DNA of 16,964 bases, from NCBI GenBank assembly GCA_017984655.1, contig JAGNZB010000018.1:1-16964 (forward strand), given 5' to 3'. Both the position numbers and the translations under genes were made by a program. Below are positions 15,371 through 16,964 of the stretch, one piece after another. Position 1 is the stretch's first letter. Each line of letters begins with the position of its first letter. Source of the DNA: Candidatus Altimarinota bacterium. GTDB lineage: Bacteria; Patescibacteriota; Gracilibacteria; RBG-16-42-10. The notes below the pieces were generated by a model that worked only from the letters and a program-made list of their open reading frames with translations, was not told where the DNA came from and did not search any database.

Positions 15371-16964
15371 ATGAAGCGATTTTTTTTCAGTATTGTAGTC
15401 AGTACGCTCCTTCTCAGTACAGGCCTCTTTGTAGCTGGCCCAGAGACTGCCGGAGCACAGACGAATCCCACAGCTAGTAGTCGCTGTAGCGGTGGCGGTG
15501 AGACACTATTCCTACGCTTCAATTATGTACCTGTAGCCAACGCTGGCTACATCCCCAACAAAGCAATTATCTACATCCCAAAAGAAGCACAGTGCCAAGG
15601 ATCATATCCGATGTCCGTGATGCTCCATGGTAATAATGGTAGACCTGATGATATCAGCAAATACTATATCAAGAGTGGCGAACCTGGCAGTACTACTACA
15701 AGACCACCAGAAACCGGCAATGGTGGCTTCCAAAGAGCAATAGAGACAGCCCTCCGTAATCCTCGTGTCCCTGGAATGATCTTTGTAGTGCCAGCTAATA
15801 GTGTGGGAGGAGGAATAAGTTGGGGGGGCATTGATGGTCCAGGCCTCAAACAAGCCGTCCAGGCTGCTATCAATGCAGACAGCAGGACAACCAGTCTAGG
15901 AATTCAGCTTAGCAACGACAGCATTATTGCGGGCCACTCTGGCGCAGTTTGTGGCAATGATTTAGTAGGTTTGCGCAGTCTAAATCCGATCGCAGTCGGT
16001 GTATTTGATGGTTGTTCATCAGTCTACCCTGCAATTGTTGGTGCTTTCCCCAATAGCACCATCTTACTGTACGCAGCTGACATGGCCTATGATAGTGCCA
16101 GCTTTAATGGGGGTGCCGAGCAAGGAGGATATCACAATGACGTACCCGGCGACTGGCAAGCACTAGCAACCTGTGATCCTGCGATCTTCAAAGACCCACC
16201 GAGAGCAAACAACCTCCATAAGCCAGGGAACACCGCCGGTGATAATGTCGACAATGTAGTTACTCCAGCTGAAACTCACTTTTTCACACTCTGGGCCACA
16301 CCACTTCGTCCCTGTACCAAGAGCACCAGCAAACCATGGTATAGCCTTTTTGCTACCGGGGTAGATCATGTCAACGCAGTAGGCAAGGGCATGCAAACCC
16401 TGCTCAATATTGTATATTCAGACCAACCCAATCCCCAAACTGTCGCCAATACCAACACCGTACCAAGTCAGAACGCCAATGGTGCTACCCCAGGTACTCC
16501 AGGTGCTGCTGGCACTTCAAGCAATGTGGTCGTTCCATCCGGCTCTATTCCACTAGAAGTAGCTATCAATGGCAGCAATACTATCAGTGGAGCTGGCTCT
16601 GGTTATGTGCTCAACTATACTCGCGTACTGTTTATTTACGCTTCAGGACTAGCTGGCACCCTGGCTTTGCTGATGCTGATCGTCTCCGGCATTCAAATCA
16701 TGGCCGGAGGTGGGGGTGAGGGCGTCAAGCAGGCCAAAGAACGCATCATCAATATTTTGGGCGGTATTGTACTGCTTGGTACGAGTGGATTCATTCTCTA
16801 CCTGATCAACCCTTGTTTCTTTAGTTTTGGTACCACTCAGACCTGTCAGCCTCGTGTCGTAGGCAATACTTCCTATCTCCAAATGAGTGGTGGCAATAAC
16901 ACCATCAACAACTTTGTAGTCGGTCAAGGAGCACCACCACCTCCTCCAGGGGAGAACTGCACTC
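15371..16964 (+). CDS. Partial: exported alpha/beta-hydrolase-like domain fused to a VirB2/TrbC-like two-helix segment
   Basis: The frame is open from ATG 15371 to the right edge (531 codons), so the C-terminus is missing. An in-frame stop at 15362-15364 leaves this as the first ATG. A signal peptide (MKRFFFSIVVSTLLLSTG..., likely cut after AGA near residue 30) is followed by a hydrolase-like domain: VMLHGNNG (His86, oxyanion-type HG), the nucleophile-elbow-like IIAGHSGA (Ser190), acidic candidates Asp237 or Asp241 in LYAADMAYD, and GVDHVNAVGKG (His333). Six cysteines lie in this domain. A Thr/Asn/Gly/Pro-rich linker (about 360-410) leads to two helices (about 419-444 and 459-479) joined by GGGGEGVKQAKERI, the pattern of TrbC/VirB2-type pilin-like proteins of CPR clusters. 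A polar, Pro-rich, Cys-containing stretch continues past the edge. I infer an outward enzyme anchored by, or built into, the secretion machine. The catalytic triad is by eye; substrate unknown. Confidence 0.8.
   Translation, partial: MKRFFFSIVVSTLLLSTGLFVAGPETAGAQTNPTASSRCSGGGETLFLRFNYVPVANAGYIPNKAIIYIPKEAQCQGSYPMSVMLHGNNGRPDDISKYYIKSGEPGSTTTRPPETGNGGFQRAIETALRNPRVPGMIFVVPANSVGGGISWGGIDGPGLKQAVQAAINADSRTTSLGIQLSNDSIIAGHSGAVCGNDLVGLRSLNPIAVGVFDGCSSVYPAIVGAFPNSTILLYAADMAYDSASFNGGAEQGGYHNDVPGDWQALATCDPAIFKDPPRANNLHKPGNTAGDNVDNVVTPAETHFFTLWATPLRPCTKSTSKPWYSLFATGVDHVNAVGKGMQTLLNIVYSDQPNPQTVANTNTVPSQNANGATPGTPGAAGTSSNVVVPSGSIPLEVAINGSNTISGAGSGYVLNYTRVLFIYASGLAGTLALLMLIVSGIQIMAGGGGEGVKQAKERIINILGGIVLLGTSGFILYLINPCFFSFGTTQTCQPRVVGNTSYLQMSGGNNTINNFVVGQGAPPPPPGENCT

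Noticed and set aside
1..16964. CRISPR array, tRNA, rRNA or insertion-sequence transposase
   Set aside because: I saw no regularly spaced direct repeats with unique spacers, no cloverleaf or rRNA-like sequence, and no transposase motifs on either strand.

Overview
The window looks like chromosome of a Candidate Phyla Radiation (Patescibacteria) bacterium or a close relative. This is an inference from gene content. The main clues are a PrgI-family protein, a VirB4-type ATPase split over two genes, a very large VirB6/TrbL-like membrane protein and a VirB2/TrbC-like two-helix domain. No outer-membrane VirB genes (VirB7/9/10) are present, and no gene start has a Shine-Dalgarno motif. The standard genetic code fits, because all long frames are open with TGA read as stop.

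Layout. Positions 1-5235 (minus strand) hold one apparent operon, read right to left: PrgI-like protein, VirB4 N-terminal-like protein, VirB4 ATPase, and a long protein that runs off the left edge. That last protein is disordered and acidic, then crosses the membrane, then has a cysteine-containing outer part. A good promoter lies just upstream of PrgI. Positions 5310-5634 hold a composite intergenic repeat made of nested inverted arms built from 7-base and 6-base units, plus a dispersed repeat. Positions 5632-9934 (minus) hold a possible 29-residue small ORF and the 1400-residue VirB6-like protein. Positions 9991-10169 hold a second inverted-repeat structure, between the divergent promoters of the VirB6-like gene and a P-type cation ATPase (10228-12945, plus). 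Positions 12920-15199 (minus) hold a two-gene operon, an SPFH/band-7 membrane protein and an unrecognised single-TM protein, behind a near-consensus promoter. From 15371 to the right edge (plus) runs an exported protein that joins an alpha/beta-hydrolase-like domain to a VirB2/TrbC-like two-helix segment.

Working together. The PrgI, VirB4, VirB6 and VirB2-like pieces are consistent with a reduced type IV secretion or conjugation-like machine of the single-membrane kind. VirB4 would supply ATP-driven work. PrgI and VirB6 would form the membrane channel. The exported cysteine-bearing domains (VirB6 N-terminus, left-edge protein C-terminus, hydrolase-VirB2 fusion) would face the outside. The most unusual item is the enzyme-like domain fused to the VirB2-like segment. 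Whether the ATPase and the SPFH operon share this function is unknown. Both edge genes are incomplete, so their final domains cannot be seen.
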